Shown here: positions 7,979 through 15,255 of the stretch, in pieces
Layout: every line of letters begins with the position of its first letter
Numbering within the stretch: position 1 is the stretch's first letter
Origin: Streptomyces sp. KL109B
GTDB taxonomy: Bacteria; Actinomycetota; Actinomycetes; Streptomycetales; Streptomycetaceae
DNA length: 64,000 bases
NCBI RefSeq assembly: GCF_030766935.1
Contig: NZ_JASERL010000012.1
Span: 62,001-126,000 of the forward strand
Direction of reading: 5' to 3'
Program-made: the position numbers and the translations under genes
The notes under the pieces: model-generated
What the model was told of the DNA's origin: nothing
The model's database searches: none
Seen by the model: only the letters and a program-made list of their open reading frames with translations

Positions 7979-8106
7979 GCGCGCGCACGACCGCCCGGTG
8001 TCCGCGCGTCGAAGCGCCCCCGGGCGGGCGGCCACCCGCCACCGCCGGCACGCCCCGGCCGCCCGCCGCCCGCCTGTCCGCCCGCACGACGAAGGCCCCC
8101 CGATGA
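7975..8106 (+). CDS. 43-codon Arg/Pro-rich micro-ORF coupling DUF2064 gene to methyltransferase
   Basis: GTG 7975 overlaps the DUF2064 stop (GTGA) and the ORF ends at TGA 8104-8106, overlapping the methyltransferase ATG at 8103 (ATGA). The predicted peptide is 43 residues, rich in Arg, Pro, Ala and Thr, and starts VSARTTARCP, resembling the VSAPRTT start of the micro-ORF 680 bases upstream. This may be a diverged further copy of the same start module. It could simply be a spacer translated to keep coupling. Composition is uninformative and no function can be given. Confidence 0.35.
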   Translation: MSARTTARCPRVEAPPGGRPPATAGTPRPPAARLSARTTKAPR

Positions 8107-8864
8107 GCGCCCCACCCGCCGCCCCCTGGGCGAGCGCCGACCCGTACTCCACCGCCCTGCGCACCGGCCGCGGCCCGCTCTTCCTGCGCCGCACCGACGG
8201 CTGGCTGCTGCCGCTGGAGGTCGAACGCTGGTGCGCGCGGGCCGACACCGTGGACCGGCGGGTGCTCGACCGCTGCGAGGGCGCCGTGCTCGACGTCGGC
8301 TGCGGGCCCGGACGGCTCGTCGCGGAACTCGCCGCGCGGGGCCGCGCCGCACTCGGCGTCGACGTCAGCGAGACCGCCGTCGCACAGACCCGCGGCCTCG
8401 GCGGTCAGGCCCTGTGCCGCTCGGTGTTCGACCCGCTGCCGGGCGAGGGCCGTTGGGGCACCGTGCTCCTGATGGACGGCAACATCGGCATCGGCGGCGA
8501 TCCGCACACCCTCCTCGCCCGGGTCGCTCAACTCCTCACCCCGGGCGGCCTGTTGATGGCGGAGGCCGCGCCCGTCGACGTGGACGAGCGCGCCAGCGTC
8601 CAGGTCACCGACTCACCCGGACACCTGGGACACCCTGGCGACCACCCCTTCCCCTGGGCCCGCCTCGGACTCCCCGCCCTGCTCCGGTACGCCGCCGGGG
8701 CCGGGCTGCGCCCCGCCGGTCAGTGGTCCGTGGGCGGCCGCAGCTTCGCCGCCCTGCGCAGCCGCACCGCGAGCAGCACCCCGGACCCCGCGAACAACGC
8801 CGCCGTGACCAGCAGCCAATGGCCCAGGTACACCTCGGCGGAGCGGCCCGTCGCCGACCGGTAG
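8103..8864 (+). CDS. Class I SAM-dependent methyltransferase
   Basis: Cytoplasmic methyltransferase of 253 residues. The SAM-binding motif I is VLDVGCGPGRLV (about residues 60-71), motif II is LGVDVSETAV, and a later strand reads GTVLLMDGNIGIGGDP. The acceptor is unknown; position after the glycosyltransferase and DUF2064 genes suggests a glycan, lipid-linked sugar or partner of the same pathway. Start ATG 8103 overlaps the upstream micro-ORF stop. The conserved domain seems to end near GGRSFAALR (about residue 216); the remaining tail lies antisense to the convergent membrane-protein gene, overlapping it by 145 bases, and may be non-functional read-on. Confidence 0.85.
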   Translation: MSAPPAAPWASADPYSTALRTGRGPLFLRRTDGWLLPLEVERWCARADTVDRRVLDRCEGAVLDVGCGPGRLVAELAARGRAALGVDVSETAVAQTRGLGGQALCRSVFDPLPGEGRWGTVLLMDGNIGIGGDPHTLLARVAQLLTPGGLLMAEAAPVDVDERASVQVTDSPGHLGHPGDHPFPWARLGLPALLRYAAGAGLRPAGQWSVGGRSFAALRSRTASSTPDPANNAAVTSSQWPRYTSAERPVADR

Positions 8865-9187
8865 CGCTCGTCCACCGCCCCGCCGATCAGCGGGAACCAG
8901 ACGAGCAGCAGCAGCGCCGACAGGGCGGCAGGCACCCGCACGTACCCCACCCGCTCGCGCCGCCCCGCCGCCGCGCACCCCCGCACAAGGAGACGGTCCA
9001 CCCCCGCGTACAACGGCACCAGCACCAGATCGTGCACGAGCGCCGCCCCCACGAACCACAGCGCCACGCCGAACCAGTCGTCGGCAAGGAGTCGCACCCC
9101 CGCGTACCCGGCGAGCGCGAACGAGCAGAGCAGCAAAAGGAGTTGGAGAGGACTGCCGAAAGGAATCCGGCGTACGGGGATCGCCAT
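8720..9187 (-). CDS. Small polytopic membrane protein
   Basis: A 155-residue protein with four likely membrane helices: around LQLLLLLCSFALAGYAGVRL, WFVGAALVHDLVLVPLYAGV, VPAALSALLLLVWFPLIGGA, and HWLLVTAALFAGSGVLLAVR. I recognise no catalytic motif. It lies directly downstream of the molybdopterin oxidoreductase, whose stop overlaps a possible GTG start at 9196; I prefer ATG 9187 because AAGG is better spaced. It may be a membrane partner of that oxidoreductase. Its last helix is encoded in the 145-bp antisense overlap with the methyltransferase gene. Confidence 0.7.
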   Translation of the reverse strand: MAIPVRRIPFGSPLQLLLLLCSFALAGYAGVRLLADDWFGVALWFVGAALVHDLVLVPLYAGVDRLLVRGCAAAGRRERVGYVRVPAALSALLLLVWFPLIGGAVDERYRSATGRSAEVYLGHWLLVTAALFAGSGVLLAVRLRRAAKLRPPTDH

Positions 9188-9192
9188 GCGGA

Positions 9193-10425
9193 TCACACCT
9201 TTCCGAAGGTGAGCCGGGCGACCCACTTGGTGTTGAGGACACCCGGCGCGGCGGGCACGATCACCCGCGCCGGATAGCCGTGGTCGGCGGAGAGCGGCTC
9301 CCCGTTGACGTACAGGGCGAGCAGTGAGCGCGGGTCGGCGACCTGGTTGCCGCGCAGCGCCGCGCGGCGGAAGGCGCCGCGCCGTTGCAGCGACTCGACG
9401 AGCACGTCCGGCGGATCGTCGCCCTCGGCCGGAAGGTCCACAAGCGCCGCCAGATCCCGCAGCCGTACGCCGCGCCACCACTGGTCGGACGTCGACCAGC
9501 CCTCCACGCACGCGATGGGCAACGCCGAGCTGTACAGGGGGAGTTGGGTGAGTTCGGTGCGGCCGAGGCGCACCGTGCGCCCCGCCCGCCCGACCACGAC
9601 GAGCCGCCACGCGTCCTCGGCCGTCTCCGCGCGGTCGATCCCCGCGTAGGCCGCCGTCTTGTTGATCTGGAAGCCGTTCGGTCCCGAAGCCGGATCGGCG
9701 CCGCCGTGCGGGGCCAGCAGCGCGGTGCGGCGCAGCGGACCGTCGAATCCCTGCCCCACCGTCGTACCGAACAACAGCAGCGAGCCACCTCCCACGAACC
9801 ACAGCGCACCCCGCCGCGACACCGTCGGCGGATCCGGCCGCGACGCCACCAACTCGCCCTCCTCCCGCGCCTTTCGCACATTGCGCACCGCCGCGGGCAC
9901 CTTCAGCACGGCATGCGCCACGAACGCGGCGAAGAACACCCACGCCCCGTAGAAGTGCAGCGGATAGAACGAGCCGGGGAAGAGATAGTCGAGCTGCACG
10001 TTCAGCACACCCGTCACGAACTCGAACAGCCCGCCGCCGACCAGGAGCAGCAGCGAGACACGTTCAAGCGCGTGCGTCAGCGAGCGGGCGGGCGGCAGCG
10101 CGAACAGCTTCGGCACCACCGACCACAACTTCGCCAGCAGTACGGGAATCAGCGTGACACCGAGCGTGACATGGACGCCCTGCGTCAGCCGGTACAGCCA
10201 GTGCGGGTCCGTCGGCCACGCGAAGAGGTAGAAGCCGAGCAGCCCCTTGTCCGGTGTCTTGTCGTTGATCCGGGACAGATCCGGGTTGTACGCGGCGTAC
10301 GAGACGAGGCCCGTCACGAACAGCACGGTGATGCCGAGGAGGAGGACGAGGCCGAGGACCGAGGTGAACCACGGGCCGCGCAGCGGGCTGCGCCAGAAGG
10401 AGGGCGAGGCGGGAGTGTCGCGCAT
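9193..10425 (-). CDS. Membrane-anchored molybdopterin-dependent oxidoreductase
   Basis: A 410-residue protein combining an N-terminal haem-b561-like membrane domain with a C-terminal sulfite-oxidase/YedY-type molybdopterin domain. Helices are visible at roughly 18-42, 78-102, 120-145 and 158-180, with histidines in suitable places (TQGVHVTLG, LHFYGAW, VAHAVLK). The catalytic domain, from about 240 onward, contains IACVEGWS with the presumptive molybdenum-ligand Cys, and HGYPARVIVPAAPGVLNTKW. A hydrophobic segment (ALWFVGGGSLLLFGTTVGQG) precedes it, so the cofactor domain probably faces outside. Substrate unknown; methionine-sulfoxide or similar reductions are known for relatives. Its clustering with glycosyltransferase genes is notable. 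Confidence 0.85.
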   Translation of the reverse strand: MRDTPASPSFWRSPLRGPWFTSVLGLVLLLGITVLFVTGLVSYAAYNPDLSRINDKTPDKGLLGFYLFAWPTDPHWLYRLTQGVHVTLGVTLIPVLLAKLWSVVPKLFALPPARSLTHALERVSLLLLVGGGLFEFVTGVLNVQLDYLFPGSFYPLHFYGAWVFFAAFVAHAVLKVPAAVRNVRKAREEGELVASRPDPPTVSRRGALWFVGGGSLLLFGTTVGQGFDGPLRRTALLAPHGGADPASGPNGFQINKTAAYAGIDRAETAEDAWRLVVVGRAGRTVRLGRTELTQLPLYSSALPIACVEGWSTSDQWWRGVRLRDLAALVDLPAEGDDPPDVLVESLQRRGAFRRAALRGNQVADPRSLLALYVNGEPLSADHGYPARVIVPAAPGVLNTKWVARLTFGKV

Positions 10426-10526
10426 GCCTCGACCGTAGAGCGGCGCCGCGCCTCAAAGGGGTGCGCGACTCATGACGAAACGCTGACATCAGGGCCGGTC
10501 GGCGCAGTACCGACCGCCTCTCGGCC

Positions 10527-10532
10527 TAGCGT
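10527..10532 (+). promoter_or_regulatory. TAGCGT -10 element, probable leaderless promoter
   Basis: TAGCGT ends six bases before the GTG start at 10539, with no Shine-Dalgarno between, as expected for leaderless transcription. No convincing -35 hexamer at the right distance. Confidence 0.45.
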
Positions 10533-10538
10533 TCCCCT

Positions 10539-11888
10539 GTGACCCCCCGCACCGAACCCCGCGGCACGCGCCGCGACCTGTACGCCGCCGCGGCCGCGCT
10601 CCTCCTCGTCCTCGCCGCCGTGGTCGTCGGCCGCCACATCGAGAACACCTACGGCACTTTGCACGTCGGCGTCCCACCCCTGTACGGGAAGTGGCTCCCG
10701 CACATCGGCCCCGGCACGCCCGCCGCGCTCGCCGTCGCCGCCGCCGTCGTGGCGTACGGGCCCCCGCTCGCGGCCCGCCTGCGGTGGGGCGCACTGCTCG
10801 CGGCCGTCTGGGCCACCGCCACGGCCTGGATCCTCTCCCTCGCCCTCATCGACGGCTGGCACCGAGGCATCGCGAAGAGGCTCACCACCAAGTACGAGTA
10901 CCTCCAGGTCATCGACCGCTTCCACGACATCCCGGCCACCCTGCGCGACTACACGCGGCACATCCTCATCGACTCGCCCGACCACTGGCCCGCCCACACC
11001 GCCGGACACCCGCCCGCCGCGCCGCTCACCTTCGTCCTCCTCGACCGGATCGGACTCGGCGGCGGGGCCTGGGCGGGCATGTGGTGTGTCGTCGTCGGGG
11101 CGACGGCGGGGGTGGCCGTGCTCGTCGCCGTGCGGGCGCTCGCCGGGGAGGAACTGGCGCGCGGCGCCGCCCCGTTCCTCGTCCTCGTGCCCGGCGCGGT
11201 GTGGATGGGGGCATCGGCCGACGCGTACTTCGCCGCCGTCGCCGCGTGGGCGGTGGCGCTGCTCGCGCTCGCCGTCAGCGGGAGATCGGTCGGGTGGGCC
11301 GCCGGGTCGGGGCTGCTGTTCGGGCTCGTCTGCTATCTCTCGTACGGGCTGACGCTGTTCGCGGTGATCGGGCTCGCCGTGGTGTTCCTGGGGCGGGCGA
11401 GGGTGCGGGAGCGGCCGGTCGCGTTGGTGGGGTTGTTCGGTGCCGGGCTGGTCGTCGTGCCGCTCGCGTTCACGCTCGCGGGGTTCGACTGGTGGGAGGC
11501 GTACCGCCTGTTGAGCACCCGCTACTACCAGGGCGCGGGCGGCATCCGGCCGTACGGCTACTGGGTGTGGGCCAATCTCGCGTGCACCGTCCTCGTCGTC
11601 GGCACGGCGACGGTGGCGGGGCTGCGGCGGGCGGCGGGGCGGCTCGTCCGGACGCAGGAGCGGGGCGGGGGAGCGGGACGGCTCGCGCTCCTGGTGACCG
11701 CCGCGCTGCTCGCCCTGCTCGTCGCCGACCTGTCCGGCATGAGCAAGGCGGAGACCGAGCGCATCTGGCTGCCCTTCGCCCTGTGGCTGATCCCCGCCTG
11801 CGCCTTCCTGCCCCGGGCCCGGCCGTGGCTCGCCGCGCAGGCGCTGCTCGCGCTGCTCGTGAACCACCTGCTGCTCACCGGCTGGTGA
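10539..11888 (+). CDS. Polytopic membrane protein, GT-C glycosyltransferase-like
   Basis: A 449-residue integral membrane protein with about ten hydrophobic segments spread along its length, starting at LYAAAAALLLVLAAVVVG. A long hydrophilic loop follows the third segment (IDRFHDIPATLRDYTRHIL, then HWPAHTAGHPPAAPL), and another near FDWWEAYRLLSTRYYQG. The pattern of many helices with a large first extracytoplasmic loop and aromatic/charged motifs is that of lipid-linked-sugar glycosyltransferases (GT39/GT83/GT87-like), but I cannot see a secure DD or DE catalytic pair. It closes the 6.6-11.9 kb glycosylation locus and is divergent from the molybdopterin oxidoreductase. Confidence 0.65.
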   Translation: MTPRTEPRGTRRDLYAAAAALLLVLAAVVVGRHIENTYGTLHVGVPPLYGKWLPHIGPGTPAALAVAAAVVAYGPPLAARLRWGALLAAVWATATAWILSLALIDGWHRGIAKRLTTKYEYLQVIDRFHDIPATLRDYTRHILIDSPDHWPAHTAGHPPAAPLTFVLLDRIGLGGGAWAGMWCVVVGATAGVAVLVAVRALAGEELARGAAPFLVLVPGAVWMGASADAYFAAVAAWAVALLALAVSGRSVGWAAGSGLLFGLVCYLSYGLTLFAVIGLAVVFLGRARVRERPVALVGLFGAGLVVVPLAFTLAGFDWWEAYRLLSTRYYQGAGGIRPYGYWVWANLACTVLVVGTATVAGLRRAAGRLVRTQERGGGAGRLALLVTAALLALLVADLSGMSKAETERIWLPFALWLIPACAFLPRARPWLAAQALLALLVNHLLLTGW

Positions 11889-11910
11889 CGGCGACCCGTG
11901 ACGGCGCCGC

Positions 11911-12537
11911 TCATCTCACGTGCAGCCACGCGTCCATGTCGCGGGCCGACAACTCCGAGGCGTACACCGGTGTTCCGGGCTGGTGCCTGCGCCCGCCGCC
12001 GCCCAGGTAACCCGCGTCGACCGGGTCGAAGCCGATGTCGCGGATCAGGCCCGACACGACGGCCTTGGCCTCCTCGTCGTCCCCGGACAGCGGGATGGCG
12101 AGGCGCTCCGGGCTGCCCCTGGGGGCGCGGCGGTCGCGCAGGTTCTCCCAGAAGATCGCGTTGAACGCCTTCACGAGGTTCGCGTCCGTGATGCCGCGCA
12201 GCTTCTCGCTCGACGTGGTGGCGTCGGTGTCCAACTCGGCGTCGTGGCCGTCCCGTTCGGGATCGTAGTTGCAGGTGTCGACGACGACCTTGTCGCGCAG
12301 TTCGGCCGTGGGCAGTTCGTAGATGCGGCCGAAGGGGACCGACACCACGACCACCTGCCCGAAGCGCGCGGCCTGCGCCGCGTCCACGGCGGTGACCGGG
12401 CCGTGGATGTCGGCGACGACGTCCTTGAGGGTGGCGGGGTCGCGGGAGTTGGCGAGGGCGACGTCGTGCCCGATGCCGGCGAGGTGCCCGGCCAGCGTGG
12501 AACCGATGTGTCCCGCTCCGATGATCCCGATGCGCAT
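11911..12537 (-). CDS. NADP-binding reductase, F420/NADPH-oxidoreductase-like
   Basis: A 208-residue cytoplasmic protein of the F420-dependent NADP oxidoreductase/6-phosphogluconate-dehydrogenase-like Rossmann superfamily. The dinucleotide motif GIIGAGHIGSTLAGHL is at the extreme N terminus; ANSRDP follows strand two, the position that typically recognises the 2'-phosphate of NADP; VVVSVPFGRIYELP and KAFNAIFWENL complete the fold. Whether it uses F420, as true Fno enzymes do, or another partner cannot be told. AGGAGG lies seven bases before ATG 12537. It stands alone, convergent with the membrane protein upstream. Confidence 0.8.
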   Translation of the reverse strand: MRIGIIGAGHIGSTLAGHLAGIGHDVALANSRDPATLKDVVADIHGPVTAVDAAQAARFGQVVVVSVPFGRIYELPTAELRDKVVVDTCNYDPERDGHDAELDTDATTSSEKLRGITDANLVKAFNAIFWENLRDRRAPRGSPERLAIPLSGDDEEAKAVVSGLIRDIGFDPVDAGYLGGGGRRHQPGTPVYASELSARDMDAWLHVR

Positions 12538-12601
12538 GGGTGCCTCCTGGTGGGGTCAGTGGCTCCTGGTGGGAGGGTCGGTGGCCTCCCGGCGGGAGGG
12601 G

Positions 12602-13333
12602 TCAGTGGCCGCGCCCGCTCTTCTCGTGGCGCTCGTGGTGTTGGCGGTGTTCGTGGTGTTCGTGGCGCTCCTCCTGGGCGTGGAACGCGTTCAGTACGTC
12701 CATCACCTCCGTGTCCGAGACCTGCGGGAACCGTTCGTAGCCGGCGCTCACCGCGTGGAAGTGCGGCGGCTGGTCGAGGCAGAGCACGTCGTCGGCGTGG
12801 CCGCGCAGGTCCGCAACGGTGTGCGGGCTGCCCACGGGGGCCGCGAGGACGAGGCGGGCCGGGCCCCGGCGGCGTAGCGAGAGCAGGGCGACGGTGGCGG
12901 TGAGTCCGGTGGCGAGGCCGTCGTCGACCAGGACCACCGTGCGGCCCTCGACCCGAGGGGCGGGGCGGTCGGAGCGGTACAGGTGCTCGCGGCGGCGCAG
13001 TTCGTCGCGGGCCTCGGCGACGTCGGGGCCGAGCCGGTCCTCGCTCAGGCCCAGGAGTTCGAGGGCCGCCCGGTCGAACAGCGGGGGCTCCTCGCCGACG
13101 AGGGCGCCGATCGCGGTCTCGCGGCGGCCCGGCACGCCGATCTTGCGGGCGACCAGGACGTCGAGGCGCGCGTGCAGCGCGTGCGCGACGGGCGCCGCCA
13201 CCGGGACACCGCCGCGCGGCAGCGCGAGCACGACCGGGTCGACGAGCCCGCCCGCCTCGGACCTGGAGTCGGCCCATTCCAGCATCCGCAGGGCGAGTTC
13301 CTCGCCGGCGTGGGTGCGGTCACGAAAGGGCAC
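12602..13333 (-). CDS. Phosphoribosyltransferase-domain protein with histidine-rich tail
   Basis: A 243-residue type I phosphoribosyltransferase-fold protein. LVDPVVLALPRGGVPVA and the PRPP-loop motif VVLVDDGLATGLTA (about 134-147) are clear, with LVARKIGVPG between them. Such stand-alone actinobacterial PRTases have no settled substrate. The last twenty residues contain eight histidines plus Arg, Glu and Gln, a probable metal-binding or intrinsically disordered tail that ordinary PRTases lack. The 64-base gap to the reductase start consists largely of GGTGG/GGAGG-like short repeats. Start ATG 13333; the SseB-like gene lies 13 bases upstream, so the two may be cotranscribed. Confidence 0.85.
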   Translation of the reverse strand: MPFRDRTHAGEELALRMLEWADSRSEAGGLVDPVVLALPRGGVPVAAPVAHALHARLDVLVARKIGVPGRRETAIGALVGEEPPLFDRAALELLGLSEDRLGPDVAEARDELRRREHLYRSDRPAPRVEGRTVVLVDDGLATGLTATVALLSLRRRGPARLVLAAPVGSPHTVADLRGHADDVLCLDQPPHFHAVSAGYERFPQVSDTEVMDVLNAFHAQEERHEHHEHRQHHERHEKSGRGH

Positions 13334-13346
13334 GGGGCACTCCGGC

Positions 13347-13760
13347 TCAGGAGCGGTGGCCGAGGAGTTCCCTGACGCCCTCGCCGTTGAGCGTCAGGGC
13401 GTCGGGCGAACCCGCGTCGATCGTCATGGACAGCTCCGTCGGCCAGCGCGCGGCGAGCGCGCCCAACGGCACGGGTGTGCAGCGCGAGATGAACGGCAGC
13501 AGCTCCGACATGCGCAGCTCCGACGTGAACAGCGGCACCAACTGCTCGCCGCCGGGCTGCTCGATGACCGGCAGGGACAGCGAGGGGGATTCCGAATCCG
13601 GCTCCTCGGCCATCTCGTCGGGCACGGGCACCAGGACCTCGCACTCGGCGAGCGTGTCGAGCGCGCCCTGGTCCTCGGTGTTCAGGCTGAGGGCGCTGAG
13701 CGCCTGTTGAGCGGTGGAGGGGCCGTTCTGCGGGATGTCGTTCATGTCGTTCAGGTTCAT
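13347..13760 (-). CDS. SseB-domain protein
   Basis: A 137-residue soluble protein of the SseB family (enhanced serine sensitivity B / type III secretion-associated domain). The family core is VLVPVPDE, VIEQPGGEQLVPLFTSELRM and PFISRCTPVPLGALAARWP, followed by a C-terminal segment with LTLNGEGVRELLG. The domain is common in actinobacteria, where its role is unknown. I chose ATG 13760, beginning MNLNDMNDIPQ, because AGAGGCGA precedes it; a longer frame to 13823 would add an Arg-rich stretch. It is 13 bases upstream of the phosphoribosyltransferase gene, probably one operon. Confidence 0.75.
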   Translation of the reverse strand: MNLNDMNDIPQNGPSTAQQALSALSLNTEDQGALDTLAECEVLVPVPDEMAEEPDSESPSLSLPVIEQPGGEQLVPLFTSELRMSELLPFISRCTPVPLGALAARWPTELSMTIDAGSPDALTLNGEGVRELLGHRS

Positions 13761-13889
13761 GGTCGAGTCGCCTCTGGTCTGTGGACGGGTGGCGCCCCGT
13801 GTACCCGTGGGGCGCCGGTCCATGCCAGGGGAGTCCGGGGAGGTCCGAGGAGGTCCGGGGGCGGTGACCGGGAGGCGACGGCGGTCGGG

Positions 13890-14303
13890 TCAGGCCGCCG
13901 TCCGTCTCGCCCAGGCGCGGCCCCACCGCCCCATCATGTGCGGGCACAGCGGCCGGCCGTGCAGCAGCTCGACACCCTCCGACGCGCTCGTGGCGACGAA
14001 GAAGCGGCGCCCCATCGACGACTGCAGTGTGGTGGTCCAGCGGAAGCCGTCGCCGACGGCGATCGCGCCGCGCAGCAACTCGTGTCCAATGCCCTCGCGG
14101 CGCCACGCCTCGTCCACCCAGATCGCCTGGATCCGGCCGACCGCGCAGTCCGCGCACAGCCGGAAGCTGACCTCGGCGATCTGCCGGCCGTCCTGGGTGC
14201 GGGCGGTGATCCGCCACAGGCCGTCGGCGCCGGGGCGCTCTTCGGCGAGCATCACCACCGTTCCGTCACCAGTGGTGAACAGCCCGCCCGTTCTCCTGCG
14301 CAT
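13890..14303 (-). CDS. GNAT-type acetyltransferase-like protein
   Basis: A 137-residue protein with a probable GNAT fold. The segment IQAIWVDEAWRREGIGHELLRGAI matches the beta4/alpha3 acetyl-CoA pyrophosphate-binding region (R-R-E-G-I-G variant of the Q/R-x-x-G-x-G/A loop). It also has Cys in FRLCADCAVG and in the C-terminal HGRPLCPHMMGRWGRAW. The C-terminal half, including TTTLQSSMGRRFF, resembles small actinobacterial GNAT-like proteins of unknown substrate. Start ATG 14303 has GGAGG seven bases upstream. A 17-bp tandem repeat lies 80 bases beyond the start, in its presumptive promoter region. Confidence 0.65.
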   Translation of the reverse strand: MRRRTGGLFTTGDGTVVMLAEERPGADGLWRITARTQDGRQIAEVSFRLCADCAVGRIQAIWVDEAWRREGIGHELLRGAIAVGDGFRWTTTLQSSMGRRFFVATSASEGVELLHGRPLCPHMMGRWGRAWARRTAA

Positions 14304-14383
14304 GCGGAGCCTCCTGCGGGCGTGCTGTGTGGGAGTTGTGCCCGCGCATCCTTTCACGCGGCGGGTCGGTGGGGACAGGGGGT

Positions 14384-14434
14384 GCGCAGGGTGAAGAGGC
14401 GCGCAGGGTGAAGAGGTGCGCAGGGTGAACCAGG
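14384..14434. repeat. 17-bp tandem repeat, about three copies
   Basis: GCGCAGGGTGAAGAGGC at 14384-14400 is followed by a copy with one change (14401-14417) and a partial third copy (14418-14429 identical for 12 bases). It lies between two divergently oriented genes, in the region where the GNAT gene promoter and part of the response-regulator promoter should be. Copy number could vary between strains. Confidence 0.8.
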
Positions 14435-14502
14435 GGCCCGGTCGGAGGGGGCGCGCGGGGCGGCACCGCCCGCTCGTGCTGCCCGTCTGCCTAAGGTGAG
14501 GC

Positions 14503-15255
14503 GTGCATTCCGCCTATCTTGGACACTTTCGCAAGGCTCTCCTCGGCTGCGGCGAGCACCTCCCGACCGAACGCGCGGCCATGCTGTGCAAGGAGTTCCT
14601 CGGCCTCGACGCCGTGACCGCGATGACGGCCGCCGAACTCGTCGGGCGGGCCGCGGACTCCGCCCCCGACGTGCTGATCAGCGTGACCGACCTGCCGGAC
14701 GGCAGCGCGATCGACGTGGTGCGGGAGCTGCGCGGCGGCGGGGACTTCGTGCCCGTCGTCCTGCTCACCCGGCACACCGAGGTCAACCGGCGGGTGGCCG
14801 CGTTCGCGGCGGGCGCGGACGAGTACATCGTCGTGCCCGCCGACCTCACCGAGATCCAGATGCGCATCCGTGCGCTGATCCGGCGCTGCGTGTGGGAGCG
14901 CGAGGGCGCGGCCCCGAAGGAGTCGCCGCGGACCGAGGAGCCGGAGGCCGCGACCGGCGTGCGGGTCGGTGACATCCTGCTGGTCCCCGAGACGCGCGCG
15001 GTCACCCGCGACGGCACCCCCGTCGAGCTGACGCCCACCGAATACGGCCTGCTCGCATTCCTCATGGCGCACCCACGGCAGGTGCTGTCGCGGCAGCAAC
15101 TCCTCGACGCCGTGTGGGGCCCGCACCACCAGGGCCGCGACGCCGTCGACACCTACATCCGGTATCTGCGCCGCAAGCTCGACCCCCTGGGGCCGCCCGC
15201 GATCCACACCAAGCGCGGCTACGGCTACGTATTCGACCCCGACCGCGGGCCCTGA
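14503..15255 (+). CDS. Atypical orphan OmpR-type response regulator
   Basis: A 250-residue regulator with a degenerate receiver and an intact winged-helix DNA-binding domain. In the receiver the phosphoacceptor position after PDVLIS is Val rather than Asp (SVTDLPDG) and the conserved Lys of T-K-P is Val (IVVPADL), so classical phosphorylation is unlikely. The DNA-binding half has VELTPTEYGLLAFLM, QVLSRQQLLDAVWG and DAVDTYIRYLRRKL, ending KRGYGYVFDP. No kinase gene is adjacent. Phosphorylation-independent Streptomyces regulators such as JadR1 bind end products of pathways. Start GTG 14503; CTAAGGTGAG just upstream could be a Shine-Dalgarno or a TAAGGT -10 box of a leaderless message. Overlaps the convergent TetR by 31 bases. 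Confidence 0.85.
   Translation: MHSAYLGHFRKALLGCGEHLPTERAAMLCKEFLGLDAVTAMTAAELVGRAADSAPDVLISVTDLPDGSAIDVVRELRGGGDFVPVVLLTRHTEVNRRVAAFAAGADEYIVVPADLTEIQMRIRALIRRCVWEREGAAPKESPRTEEPEAATGVRVGDILLVPETRAVTRDGTPVELTPTEYGLLAFLMAHPRQVLSRQQLLDAVWGPHHQGRDAVDTYIRYLRRKLDPLGPPAIHTKRGYGYVFDPDRGP

Noticed and set aside
5725..8352. A long minus-strand frame extending the response regulator by over 600 residues
   Set aside because: The extension runs opposite clear glycosyltransferase and DUF2064 genes; the regulator begins at ATG 6483.
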